Shown here: one piece after another, positions 8,830 to 17,204 of the stretch
Numbering within the stretch: position 1 is the first letter of the stretch
Layout of the letters: each line of letters starts with the position of its first letter
Translations under genes and position numbers: made by a program
The notes under the pieces: model-generated
What the model saw: the letters and a program-made list of their open reading frames with translations, nothing else
Told to the model about the DNA's origin: nothing
Databases searched by the model: none
NCBI GenBank assembly: GCA_964433645.1
Contig: CAYSSK010000006.1
Coordinates: forward strand, 1 to 64,000
Direction: 5' to 3'
DNA: 64,000 nt
From: Desulfofustis sp964433645
GTDB lineage: Bacteria; Desulfobacterota; Desulfobulbia; Desulfobulbales; Desulfocapsaceae

Positions 8830-10138
8830 TGCTCTTCCCGGGACCTCCATTATCATCCTGCAGGCCGAAAACCGTTCTGACCATATCGATTTTGGCATCG
8901 TCGCCCGGCCGGCAGGACCGGCTTTTGAGAAAGCGCAGCGGATCGTGCAACATTTTGGCGCTGATCGCTTGAGCAAGTTTTTCGACCTTTTGCCGGTCGG
9001 CCTTGCTCAGCTGTAATTTCGGCAAAGTCCTGGCCAACTCCCGGCGACAAATGTCGTCGGCTTTGCGGTGCAGCGCGGCGATGGTCGGGGTTACGGCCAA
9101 TCCTTCCTGCCAACGGCAGAACTTCTGCGTCTCCTCGTCGATAATGTGCCGGGCCTTGATCGCTTCCTTTTCCCGTTCGGCGCGGTTTCCTTCGACCACC
9201 TGAGCGAGATCGTCGATATCGTAGAGAAAGACATTGTCGATATCGTTCAGGGCCGGATCGAGATCGCGGGGCACGGCGATATCGATGAAAAACAGCGGCC
9301 GGTTGCGCCGGCTGCGCATCAGCGGCCGGACGTCTTCGCTGCGAAGGATCAGTCCCGAGGAGCCGGTCGAGGAGATGACGATATCGACCTGCTCGATCCG
9401 GGTCGACAGCTCATCAAGAGAGCAGGACTGCCCGCGAAAACGCTGTGCCAGCTCAACGGCCCGGGACAACGTGCGGTTGGCCACAACCACGTCGCCGATT
9501 CCCTGGCCGAGCAGATGCTCAGCGGCCAGTTCGGCCATTTCTCCAGCGCCGATCAACAGCACCGTTTTATCGTCGAGCCGGCCGAAGATCTTTCTGGCCA
9601 GCTCGACGGCAGCGCTGCTGATGGAAACCGCCGAAGAGCCGATCCCGGTCTCGCTGCGCACCCGCTTGGCAACCGAAAACGCTTTGTGCAGCAATTTGTT
9701 GAGCAATGGTCCAGTGCACCGATGGGCGGCCGCATAGCGGTACGCTTCCTTGATCTGGCCGAGGATCTGGGCCTCACCGACCACCAGCGAATCAAGCGAG
9801 GCGGCAACCCGGAACAGGTGATTGACCGCTTCGACATCGCGGTAACAATAGGAATAGCGCCGCCGCTCCGCCTCATCAATGGCGTCGCCGAAAAGAAAAT
9901 GAATCATCTGTTGCTCGATATCCACCCCGCCCTGAGAGGTAAAAAGCAACTCGACCCGGTTACAGGTGGACAGCAGATAAAATTCGAGGCCGCCGGCAAT
10001 CTGCTTCAGGTTGCGCAGGGCCTCTTCGTAGCCGGCGGTCAGGGCCATCCGCTCACGGATTTCCACCGGGGTCGTCTTGTGGTTGACGCCGAGCAGGGTA
10101 ATCGATCTGCCGGCCGTCATGCCGTTGATCGGTTGCAT
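8813..10138 (-). CDS. hemA: Glutamyl-tRNA reductase
   Basis: A 441-residue enzyme that reduces glutamyl-tRNA(Glu) to glutamate-1-semialdehyde, the first committed step of C5 tetrapyrrole synthesis. Visible motifs are GVNHKTTPVEIRERM, the catalytic cysteine in STCNRVELL, the NADPH-binding VLLIGAGEMAELA and the C-terminal helical dimerisation domain. The start ATG overlaps the upstream ccsA-like stop as TGATG. In a sulfate reducer this pathway feeds sirohaem for sulfite reductase as well as haem. Confidence 0.95.
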   Translation of the reverse strand: MQPINGMTAGRSITLLGVNHKTTPVEIRERMALTAGYEEALRNLKQIAGGLEFYLLSTCNRVELLFTSQGGVDIEQQMIHFLFGDAIDEAERRRYSYCYRDVEAVNHLFRVAASLDSLVVGEAQILGQIKEAYRYAAAHRCTGPLLNKLLHKAFSVAKRVRSETGIGSSAVSISSAAVELARKIFGRLDDKTVLLIGAGEMAELAAEHLLGQGIGDVVVANRTLSRAVELAQRFRGQSCSLDELSTRIEQVDIVISSTGSSGLILRSEDVRPLMRSRRNRPLFFIDIAVPRDLDPALNDIDNVFLYDIDDLAQVVEGNRAEREKEAIKARHIIDEETQKFCRWQEGLAVTPTIAALHRKADDICRRELARTLPKLQLSKADRQKVEKLAQAISAKMLHDPLRFLKSRSCRPGDDAKIDMVRTVFGLQDDNGGPGKSNDGST

Positions 10139-10953
10139 CAGGTGGTAACCCGCCACAGTGTCAAAATCACCGCGACAAAACCGGCGACCATCATATACGC
10201 CGCCCGTCGGCCGCGCCAGCCGGCGGTAAAACGCAGGTGAATCTGGGCCAGAAAGACCAGCCAGATGATGAGCGAACAGACCTCCTTCGGATTCCAGCGC
10301 CAATACGTCCCCCAGGCCTGCTTCGACCAGAAAGAACCGGTGACCATGCCAAGACTGAGAAAAATAAAGCCGATCGCCAGGCAGTGGGAGTTAAGCTGAT
10401 CGAGCGCGTCAAGCGACGGCAGGCGATTGAAAAAATAGCCGAGCCGTCGACTCTTCAGCTCACGCTCCAGAAGCAGATACATCACTCCGCCGCAGAAGGC
10501 AAGCCCGAGAAAGCCATAGGCAATCAGCGAAAATCCGGCGTGGATCGGCAACCACCAGCTGCGGAGCGGCGGCTCGAGCGGGATGACCTCCCTGGAAGCA
10601 AAAGAGGCGACAAGCAGCAGGGCGAAGATGAGCAGGGAGACAAACGTTCCGACGTTCTTGACGGTATAGCGCCAGCGAAACGACAGATACGCCGCGGTCG
10701 TGGCCCAGGCAAAAAAGACCACCGTTTCGTGATAGGTGGTGACCGGGGTGTTGCCAATCAGCAAATAACGCGAAACGATGTACAGGGTTTGCGTCACCCA
10801 GGAGGCGAACAACAACCGCCTCGCCCAGTCCCGGACTCGATTGCGCTGGCCGACAAAAAAGGTCACGTAACAGAGGGAGGCCGCCAGAGTGATCGCCAGG
10901 ACGCAGAGGAAAAGAAAGAAATTGAACTGATGGAACAGCGGCTGTTGAAACAT
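10138..10953 (-). CDS. CcsA/HemX-like cytochrome c assembly membrane protein
   Basis: A 271-residue integral membrane protein with about eight hydrophobic segments and the Trp-rich haem-handling motif WGTYWRWNPKE; many relatives have Asp where this has Asn. A perfect AGGGAGGTGA ribosome site sits just before the ATG. It lies between the sirohaem gene and hemA. Relatives in this context are annotated either as HemX (modulating HemA) or as CcsA-type cytochrome c maturation proteins; sequence alone does not decide which. Confidence 0.82.
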   Translation of the reverse strand: MFQQPLFHQFNFFLFLCVLAITLAASLCYVTFFVGQRNRVRDWARRLLFASWVTQTLYIVSRYLLIGNTPVTTYHETVVFFAWATTAAYLSFRWRYTVKNVGTFVSLLIFALLLVASFASREVIPLEPPLRSWWLPIHAGFSLIAYGFLGLAFCGGVMYLLLERELKSRRLGYFFNRLPSLDALDQLNSHCLAIGFIFLSLGMVTGSFWSKQAWGTYWRWNPKEVCSLIIWLVFLAQIHLRFTAGWRGRRAAYMMVAGFVAVILTLWRVTT

Positions 10954-10960
10954 CGGCTTC

Positions 10961-11692
10961 TCACCTCCCTTCGCTTTGGTCCGATCCTTCAGTGTCAGCG
11001 AGTTGCCCGACCAACAGATCTCCATCGATCCCGGCAGGCAGGGCGCTGTGCAACAGCGCCCGCAGACGATCCCAGTCACGCTCCCGGATTGTTTCAAGAA
11101 TCGGCAGGGCCAGCAGATCATGAAACAGCGTCCGATTGTCCGGCGCGTGCTCTTTGCCGAGGGGCACCATCGTGCGGACGGCGGCCATCAATTGCACGAG
11201 CAGGGCGTATTCGGGACCAAACTGCAGAGCCAGCTTGCGCTTGAGCAGCGCCGACAGGGCCGGGCTGGCACCTCCGGTTGAAACGGCGAGCAATAAATCG
11301 CCGCGCCGCACCCGGGCCGGTACCAGAAAAGACGACAATCCAGGATTTTCGGCACTGTTGAGTAACACCTCGCGCCGTCTGGCCTGCTCGGCTATTCTAT
11401 GCTGGACAGCCGGTGCGTTGGTGGCGGCGAAGACAAGGAAAACGCCGGTCAAATCATCGTCCTGAAAAGCGCGCTCGATCAGTTCGACTCTGCCCTCCTC
11501 CGACAGTCTCCGGACCTTGCTGCACGTCTCGGGGCTGACAACCCGCACCACCGCCCCACTGAGCAGCAATGCTGAGATTTTCCGGGCGGCAACCCTGCCG
11601 CCCCCGACCACCAGACAGAGGCGCCCGGAGATATCGAGATTGACCGGGTACCAGACACGAGACGTCGTTATGACCAGATCGCTTCCTCCCAT
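10961..11692 (-). CDS. Precorrin-2 dehydrogenase / sirohydrochlorin ferrochelatase (Met8/SirC type)
   Basis: A 243-residue protein matching the N-terminal module of CysG and yeast Met8p: YPVNLDISGRLCLVVGGGRVAARKI binding NAD, then an STGGASPALSALLK segment in the dimerisation region. It oxidises precorrin-2 to sirohydrochlorin and may insert iron. Sirohaem is the cofactor of dissimilatory sulfite reductase, and precorrin-2/sirohaem also leads to haem by the alternative pathway in sulfate reducers. The annotated ATG has its purine-rich stretch immediately adjacent, so the true start may be slightly different. It ends 7 bases before the ccsA-like gene. Confidence 0.85.
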   Translation of the reverse strand: MGGSDLVITTSRVWYPVNLDISGRLCLVVGGGRVAARKISALLLSGAVVRVVSPETCSKVRRLSEEGRVELIERAFQDDDLTGVFLVFAATNAPAVQHRIAEQARRREVLLNSAENPGLSSFLVPARVRRGDLLLAVSTGGASPALSALLKRKLALQFGPEYALLVQLMAAVRTMVPLGKEHAPDNRTLFHDLLALPILETIRERDWDRLRALLHSALPAGIDGDLLVGQLADTEGSDQSEGR

Positions 11693-11707
11693 CCTCTCTT
11701 TTTTCCC

Positions 11708-12409
11708 TTACTGGAGATCACGCCGAAGCTGTAATCGATTCAACAGGATGTCCACCGCTTGCCCATCTCTTATGAGCGACTGTTTCCGGCTGCCGATGAC
11801 AAAACGCTCTTGCGCCGCCCGGAGAAAGACCGGCAGGCATTGGCGCCGCACGTCATGGGCCAGATAGATGGTACCACCCGGTTGCAGATAGTTTTCGCAT
11901 ATCCGGAGCAAGGGTTCAACAAATTCCTCACGGAACAGGATCTCCGCCCCGGCAATGACATCGAATCGCTCCATCTCAGGCGGGCCAAGCCAGTCCAACA
12001 GGACGCAGCGCACATCGGTAAGCCCGTTGGCAACAACACTGATTCGCTGAAAATCGACGATGGACTGTTCGTAATCGCTCAAAACCACCTGATAACCGGC
12101 AGCTGCGGCAGCCAGTCCGGGGGCGCCCAACCCGGCGCCCAGTTCAAGCAACCGGCCGGGGGACGGACCGGCGGTGGCAACGAGCACCTCGGCAAGCACC
12201 CGGGCCGCTTCCCAGAGTCGTGACCAAAACGGAAAGCGTGATACGTCGGCGAACGGGTCCCGTCCTTCGAGCAACTCTTCGAGATCCGAGGGCATCAGCA
12301 GCCGAAGGGCATGGCCGCCAAACCGCTCCCGGGCAAAATGAAGACGGTGGCGCTGCTGCAGCTGGTTGTACAATGTCCGCTCCGGTTCAGGCAGGGTTCT
12401 GATATCCAT
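11708..12409 (-). CDS. Class I SAM-dependent methyltransferase (METTL21/Methyltransf_16-like)
   Basis: A 233-residue protein with motif I LLELGAGLGAPGLAAAAAG, motif II around VVLSDYEQSIVDF and a post-motif ETILxRE-like segment (IAGAEILFREE). This pattern resembles protein-lysine methyltransferases of the METTL16/21 type. Substrate unknown. It sits between uppP and the sirohaem gene in a closely spaced run (4 and 15 bases), so it is probably co-transcribed with both. Confidence 0.75.
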   Translation of the reverse strand: MDIRTLPEPERTLYNQLQQRHRLHFARERFGGHALRLLMPSDLEELLEGRDPFADVSRFPFWSRLWEAARVLAEVLVATAGPSPGRLLELGAGLGAPGLAAAAAGYQVVLSDYEQSIVDFQRISVVANGLTDVRCVLLDWLGPPEMERFDVIAGAEILFREEFVEPLLRICENYLQPGGTIYLAHDVRRQCLPVFLRAAQERFVIGSRKQSLIRDGQAVDILLNRLQLRRDLQ

Positions 12410-12413
12410 ATCG

Positions 12414-13223
12414 TTACAGGGGAAGGATGAGTGTCGTCAACCCGATACAGGCGACGCCGAGACAATAATAACCGAACCAGGGGAGGCGGTTTCGTCTGAT
12501 GATGTCGAGCAGCAGGACGATGGCCACATAGCCGGTAACGGCCGCCATCAACGTGCCGGCGGCCATGTAGACCATGTTCTGTACCGACGGAGGGTGGCGG
12601 ACCACCTCTGCGGCATGGAGTACGGCAGCCCCGAGAATAGCCGGCAACGACATCAAAAATGAAAATCTGGCCGCTGTTTCCCGGTTGATCCCAAGCAGCA
12701 TTGCCGTGAAAATCGTGGTCCCGGAACGGGACAGGCCGGGAACAATGGCGCAGGCCTGTCCGACACCGATCAACAACGCCCGCCACCAGGTGATCCTGCT
12801 GCCTCGGTCTACGAGCCGGGCAGAAAGAATCATCGTCACCCCGGTGACGATCAGCATCAGATATACTACCAGCGTCGAGGTAAAAAGCGACTCCACGAAC
12901 TCCTTCATGGTCAAACCGACGACCACGGCAGGAATGGTGGCAACGATAATGGCTGCGCCCCAGCGCAGAGCGTGCAGCGTCTCTTCCGACCGATGTCCTC
13001 TCAGCCAGTGCCAAGGGGCGCACATCATCTGCACAATATCGCGGCGAAATAAGATCAACACCGAGACCAGGGTGCCAAGGTGCAGCATGACATCGAAAAC
13101 CACACTCTGACCGGAAAAGCCCAGCAGATGAGAGCCCAGGACCAGGTGCCCGGAACTCGAAACCGGCAGAAATTCAGTCGCGCCCTGGATAAACCCGAGT
13201 AACAGGGCTTTGATCAGATCCAA
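12414..13223 (-). CDS. uppP: Undecaprenyl-diphosphate phosphatase
   Basis: A 269-residue BacA/UppP-family membrane enzyme with about eight transmembrane segments. It dephosphorylates undecaprenyl diphosphate to recycle the lipid carrier for peptidoglycan and O-antigen. Both signature motifs are present: EFLPVSSSGHLVLG near residue 17 and PGLSRSGTTI near 170. The start codon is TTG with AGGG upstream; this is the normal family N terminus. It heads the minus-strand run that continues through hemA. Confidence 0.93.
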   Translation of the reverse strand: MDLIKALLLGFIQGATEFLPVSSSGHLVLGSHLLGFSGQSVVFDVMLHLGTLVSVLILFRRDIVQMMCAPWHWLRGHRSEETLHALRWGAAIIVATIPAVVVGLTMKEFVESLFTSTLVVYLMLIVTGVTMILSARLVDRGSRITWWRALLIGVGQACAIVPGLSRSGTTIFTAMLLGINRETAARFSFLMSLPAILGAAVLHAAEVVRHPPSVQNMVYMAAGTLMAAVTGYVAIVLLLDIIRRNRLPWFGYYCLGVACIGLTTLILPL

Positions 13224-13237
13224 GCAGCCGCCCTTTT

Positions 13238-13266
13238 TTTATCTGATTTTGTGAAAAAGTGGTCAA
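13238..13266 (-). promoter_or_regulatory. Candidate promoter for uppP and the tetrapyrrole run
   Basis: On the minus strand TTGACC is followed after 17 bases by GATAAA, a 5/6 and 4/6 match to the housekeeping consensus. The predicted start would leave a very short leader before the uppP TTG, which lowers confidence. Confidence 0.35.
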
Positions 13267-13282
13267 ACGTCAGGAATCGCAA

Positions 13283-13315
13283 TAAAAAAGGCCGGCTGAC
13301 TTTCGCCAGCCGACC
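13283..13315 (-). terminator. Rho-independent terminator of the small exported-protein gene
   Basis: A 9-bp stem (GGTCGGCTG with CAGCCGGCC, one G-U pair) closes on a GCGAAAGT-like loop and is followed on the minus strand by CTTTTTTATT. It lies 34 bases past the small gene and upstream of uppP, so that gene forms its own transcript. Confidence 0.8.
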
Positions 13316-13348
13316 CTTCAGAATAACGACAATCAGATTGGCTGTCAA

Positions 13349-13555
13349 TCAGCAACCTTCCATGGCGCCTCCTCTCGGCGGAGAAACACGAGGCTTGTCA
13401 CCGGGCTTCAACTGATCGGCGTTTTCACAGGTCATGGTAACCGTATCGCCTTCAACCGAATCGACAGTACACTTCAGTCGTGCGGCAAAAACGGTACCGG
13501 CGGTCGAAGCGACAAACATCAGGGCAAGTACTGCGGCAAGAATTCTTTTTTTCAT
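13349..13555 (-). CDS. Small exported protein of unknown function
   Basis: A 68-residue protein with a clear Sec signal peptide (MKKRILAAVLALMFVAS, cleavage likely after TVFAA). The mature part is about 45 residues: a short OB- or beta-like segment (LKCTVDSVEGDTVTMTCEN) with two cysteines, then a Gly/Pro-rich tail ending in Cys. AGGAGG precedes the ATG. It has its own terminator. Function unknown; a periplasmic disulfide-containing peptide is likely. The next gene upstream encodes a TlpA-like thiol oxidoreductase. Confidence 0.7.
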   Translation of the reverse strand: MKKRILAAVLALMFVASTAGTVFAARLKCTVDSVEGDTVTMTCENADQLKPGDKPRVSPPRGGAMEGC

Positions 13556-13740
13556 GATAAGCCTCCTCTTTGTGCTCATGAGCAATTACGCCGGCATCGC
13601 GGTCCGGCCGGCAATGTATGCTGTTCAGTGCATCCGTCGGCAGCGAACCCCTGCCCGGACGCGGGGTGGTGACTCAGCTTTCCGGTCAATATTTAAGAGC
13701 TCACTAACATACCAACCTTTCTCTTCTTTGTCAAGGATCC

Positions 13741-14238
13741 TCAATCAATGATCTGTTCCAGGTCACGCACCAATACCGTCCGAGGAACATAACCGGTATA
13801 TTTTTTTACCACGGTGCCGTGCCGGTTGACCAGAAAAGAGGTCGGCACGCCATAGACGCCGCCGAAGCTGACCGTCAACGAATCGGTCGCCATCATCACC
13901 GGATAGTTGATTTGGCGTTTGGCAACCAGGTTGCGAACCACCCGTTTTTCCTTATCCACCGATAACCCGATAACCGAGAAACCGCTCCGGGAATAGGTGT
14001 TCTGCAAATCGATCAGAGTTGGTATCTCCTGGATACAGGGAGGGCACCAACTGGCGAAAAAGGTTATCAGCAAGGACTTTCCGGCAAAAATCGTGCTGTC
14101 GATCTTTTTGCCGCTTGCCACTTCCTCCAGTTTAAAGGCCGGCATCTTTGTCGCCGCCGCGACCGGCATTACCGCGGATAAGCCGGCACCCAGGAGCCAG
14201 AGTGAAATGACAGCTGCATAAAAGATCGGTTTATACAT
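13741..14238 (-). CDS. TlpA/ResA-like periplasmic thiol-disulfide oxidoreductase
   Basis: A 165-residue thioredoxin-fold protein with an N-terminal signal or anchor (to about residue 28) and the active site FFASWCPPC at about 70, followed by GVPTSFLVN with the cis-proline expected of the fold. TlpA/ResA proteins reduce disulfides outside the membrane, often apocytochrome haem sites. That fits an organism with multihaem cytochromes such as DsrJ, although a specific partner is not shown. AAGGGG precedes the start. Confidence 0.85.
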   Translation of the reverse strand: MYKPIFYAAVISLWLLGAGLSAVMPVAAATKMPAFKLEEVASGKKIDSTIFAGKSLLITFFASWCPPCIQEIPTLIDLQNTYSRSGFSVIGLSVDKEKRVVRNLVAKRQINYPVMMATDSLTVSFGGVYGVPTSFLVNRHGTVVKKYTGYVPRTVLVRDLEQIID

Positions 14239-14349
14239 GGTAAAATCCCCTTATCTTAGGTATCATTGCGCCAGTGATGGCTCTTTTAAAGCCTCTTCTT
14301 AACTGTAATGCATCGACGACCGACCGTAAATAAGGTTTTGGTAAACTAC

Positions 14350-14379
14350 TTGAACAAGCCCCCCGGCTTCTGCTATTAT
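14350..14379 (+). promoter_or_regulatory. Candidate promoter for surA-rodZ-recO
   Basis: TTGAAC and TATTAT (5/6 match) are separated by 18 bases, about 110 bases ahead of the surA ATG. It lies in the divergent space between the TlpA-like gene and surA. Confidence 0.5.
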
Positions 14380-14491
14380 CGAGTCTTTTCTCCCCGGGCC
14401 TTGGGCTGTGTATTGACCGTCGCTCCACGGCAGCACCGCTGATTCACGGTCCCTGTTTCATTAACCCACACGACCTGTCGCGGGATATACC

Positions 14492-15505
14492 ATGAGATTG
14501 TTCGCCGACATATCACCATCACTCGTTATCGCCTGCTGCCTCATTTTGCTCGGCACCACCGCTGACGATTGCGCATCGGAAATAATCGATAAGGTTGTCG
14601 CGCAGGTGAATAACGATGTCATCACCCAGTCGGAGCTCGAGGAAGAAGGGGAGCCGCTTTTCGAGAAAGTCCGGCGAGAGGCCCCTGCCGACGAACGGTC
14701 GGAAGCCCTCGAAATCGTCCGGGACCAGGTACTCAACGCTCTTATCGACCGCACACTGATCGCCCAGGAAGCAGTCAAACACGGTGTTGCCGTGAGCGAA
14801 CAGGAAGTGGCTGAAGCATTCAACCGAGTCCGTGCCGCCAATGGCTTCAGCCGGGAAGAATTTCTCGGACAACTGGAGCAAAGCGGTATCGACGAACAGA
14901 CCTATCGCCGGAATCTGAAGAGCCAGCTCCTGCAGAACAAACTACTGATGCAGAATGTCCAGTCGAAGATTCTTATCACCGACGAGATGGTTCTCGATTA
15001 TTATACCGAGCAGTACACCAAAAACGTTGACGAAGGCAGCTACTACCTGTTGCAGATCGGGATCAGTTGGAACGAACCTGAAGCGGGCCAGCAATCAACG
15101 GCGACGCTGTATCAGGCCAAGCTTGACGCCCGACAACGGGCTGAACGCATCCACAAGCTGGCATTGGCCGGACAAGATTTCCGTGACCTGGCGCGTCGCT
15201 TCTCCGACCTGCCTTCGGCCGAAGAAGGGGGCGATATCGGTATATTTGCCGAGGATGAGATGGCCGACTACATGAAAACGGCAGTAACCGATCTTAAGCC
15301 CGGGGAAATCAGCGCTATCGTTGAGAGCCCATTTGGTTATCAGTTTTTTCAACTACTTTCCGGCGGCAGTGGCGGCATCGTCAGTAAAGCTCCTTACGAA
15401 ACGGTAAAAGAGCAGATCAGAGAACAGCTCTATCGCGAGACGATGCAGAAAGAATATGAAGCCTGGCTGAAACAGCTCAGGGAAGCGGCCTATATCCGGA
15501 AATAA
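14492..15505 (+). CDS. surA: SurA-like periplasmic peptidyl-prolyl isomerase/chaperone
   Basis: A 337-residue protein with a signal peptide, a SurA N-terminal chaperone domain (EIIDKVVAQVNNDVITQSEL) and one parvulin domain around residues 170-300 (FSDLPSAEEGGDIGIF and FGYQFFQLL). E. coli SurA has two parvulin repeats; this one has one, as in many Desulfobacterota. It should assist folding of outer-membrane beta-barrels. First gene of a plus-strand run with rodZ and recO. Confidence 0.87.
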   Translation: MRLFADISPSLVIACCLILLGTTADDCASEIIDKVVAQVNNDVITQSELEEEGEPLFEKVRREAPADERSEALEIVRDQVLNALIDRTLIAQEAVKHGVAVSEQEVAEAFNRVRAANGFSREEFLGQLEQSGIDEQTYRRNLKSQLLQNKLLMQNVQSKILITDEMVLDYYTEQYTKNVDEGSYYLLQIGISWNEPEAGQQSTATLYQAKLDARQRAERIHKLALAGQDFRDLARRFSDLPSAEEGGDIGIFAEDEMADYMKTAVTDLKPGEISAIVESPFGYQFFQLLSGGSGGIVSKAPYETVKEQIREQLYRETMQKEYEAWLKQLREAAYIRK

Positions 15506-15566
15506 CGGCAGCGACCCGAGCGATGTCGCGCCCGCACGCCGACACCAAAGGAACAGGAACCACGTC

Positions 15567-16427
15567 ATGGAAAACCGCATCGATAACAACGACCGGGAAA
15601 GCGTCGGGGCACTGTTCAGAAGAATACGCCTGGAGCGGTCTCTGGAAATTGGTGATGTCGCCGCAGAAACCCGGATTACGCCGGAGATCATCAGGGCCAT
15701 CGAGGCCGATGATTTCGCAAGGCTGCCGGCCCTGGCCTTTGCCCGCGGCTTTTACGGACTCTATGCATCAATGCTCGGCCTGGACCAGGAAGAAATTATC
15801 CAGCGTTTCAGTGACGAATACAATCAAACCGATACCGTGACTATACGTGGTGGCCTGACGAAACCGCGCTGGCAGCAACGACATGTCGGCAGCATGGCCT
15901 CACCGCCCTCCTTCTCTTTCGGCACCATTTTCGGTATTGGCGTGCTGATCGTACTGCTCCTTGCCGCCGGTATCAGCTGGTATGCCGGCTACAATCCAGC
16001 CAGCCAGGCAAGCAAGTGGCTCCGGGGGTTTCAACAACCGCCGGCCGAACAGAGCGCTCCTGTCGGCCAGGACGCCACGGATCAAACGGTACCGGATGAA
16101 CGTGCAGGGCTCGATGAGCCACCTACCATACCGCACGAGCCGTCGGTACCACCGGCGACCACGCCGCTGGCGGAAGGCTACCGCTACCTGCTGGTAGCCG
16201 AATTCCAGGAAGACACCACGATTTCCGTCACCATAGACGACCAGTCACCGGAGACCGTTTCCCTGTCCCGGGGAACTATCAGAACCTGGCAGGCCCGGGA
16301 ATCAATCGGTCTGGAACTACCAGCAGGCGCCGCGGTACGACTCTTTCTCAATGGCATTTCTCTGCCGCTTCCACCGGCAACGGATGAAACGATCTCACTG
16401 ACCGTTCCGGAGTATCTGCTCGACTGA
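15567..16427 (+). CDS. rodZ: RodZ-like cell-shape protein
   Basis: A 286-residue protein with an N-terminal Cro/XRE-type helix-turn-helix fold (about residues 12-75, VGALFRRIRLERSLEIGDVA), one transmembrane helix near 118-140, a Pro/Thr-rich periplasmic linker and a C-terminal beta-rich DUF4115 domain (from about 205). This order is diagnostic for RodZ, which links MreB to the cell-wall elongation machinery. It lies 61 bases after surA. Confidence 0.85.
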   Translation: MENRIDNNDRESVGALFRRIRLERSLEIGDVAAETRITPEIIRAIEADDFARLPALAFARGFYGLYASMLGLDQEEIIQRFSDEYNQTDTVTIRGGLTKPRWQQRHVGSMASPPSFSFGTIFGIGVLIVLLLAAGISWYAGYNPASQASKWLRGFQQPPAEQSAPVGQDATDQTVPDERAGLDEPPTIPHEPSVPPATTPLAEGYRYLLVAEFQEDTTISVTIDDQSPETVSLSRGTIRTWQARESIGLELPAGAAVRLFLNGISLPLPPATDETISLTVPEYLLD

Positions 16428-16430
16428 CCG

Positions 16431-17189
16431 ATGCCGACGCTGTGCTCCGCTGTGCCGGCGGTCGTGCTCGATTGTCTCGACCACGGCGAATCTGACAAGA
16501 TCGTCACTTTTTTCTGCCGTGATATCGGCAAGCTCTCGGCAATCGCCAAAGGCGCTCATCGCAGCAAAAAACGCTTCGTCAACAAGCTTGAACTATTCTC
16601 CTTTCTGCACATCACCTGTTCTCAATCGGCACCGGACCGGCTCGCGGTCCTCACCGATGCTGATCTGATCAACGGCTTTATCGGTCTGAGGCAAACCTTT
16701 ACCGCCTATCAGGCGGCCTCGATCGTCAGAGAATGTATCCTGCTGGCCAGTAGCGAAAAACAGCGGGACGACCAGTTGTTTTTGCTCCTGCTCTGGACAC
16801 TCAATGCACTCAACAGCAGGGACGGGCAGAAAACGATCATCGCCCTGTTCCTGATCAAGCTGTTTGACTGTATCGGCTATCGTCCTGATTTTTCGGTCTG
16901 CCAGCGGTGCGGCACACCGTGGCAGGCAGGACAGCCGGGATTGTTCCGCCCGCAGACCGGCGGCTTGATCTGCCCCGCCTGCCTGGCCGGTGAAGAGGCT
17001 GCCGGCACGCGGTTGTCGGCAGGTACCATCCAGACCATCGCCATGGTCCAGCGGCAACAACCGACCCGACTCAACCGCTGTAAAATCGGCCGGGCCGTCC
17101 TCGCCGAAACCCTTGCCTGCATGTACCAGTACGGCAGGCACCTCTTCCAGCGGGAACTCACCTCCTGGAAATGGCTGCCGCCGGACTGA
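16431..17189 (+). CDS. recO: DNA repair protein RecO
   Basis: A 252-residue protein with the N-terminal OB fold (AVVLDCLDHGESDKIVTFFC) and a helical C-terminal domain containing a zinc-binding cysteine set (CQRCG about 158, CPAC about 182). RecO loads RecA onto SSB-coated DNA in the RecFOR pathway. It starts 3 bases after the rodZ stop, so the two are co-translated. Confidence 0.92.
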   Translation: MPTLCSAVPAVVLDCLDHGESDKIVTFFCRDIGKLSAIAKGAHRSKKRFVNKLELFSFLHITCSQSAPDRLAVLTDADLINGFIGLRQTFTAYQAASIVRECILLASSEKQRDDQLFLLLLWTLNALNSRDGQKTIIALFLIKLFDCIGYRPDFSVCQRCGTPWQAGQPGLFRPQTGGLICPACLAGEEAAGTRLSAGTIQTIAMVQRQQPTRLNRCKIGRAVLAETLACMYQYGRHLFQRELTSWKWLPPD

Positions 17190-17204
17190 TCCGGGCCAGA
17201 GCGT

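Noticed and set aside
13281..13351. Selenocysteine at the terminal Cys-UGA of the small exported protein
   Set aside because: Reading through UGA runs straight into the rho-independent terminator, so UGA is the stop.
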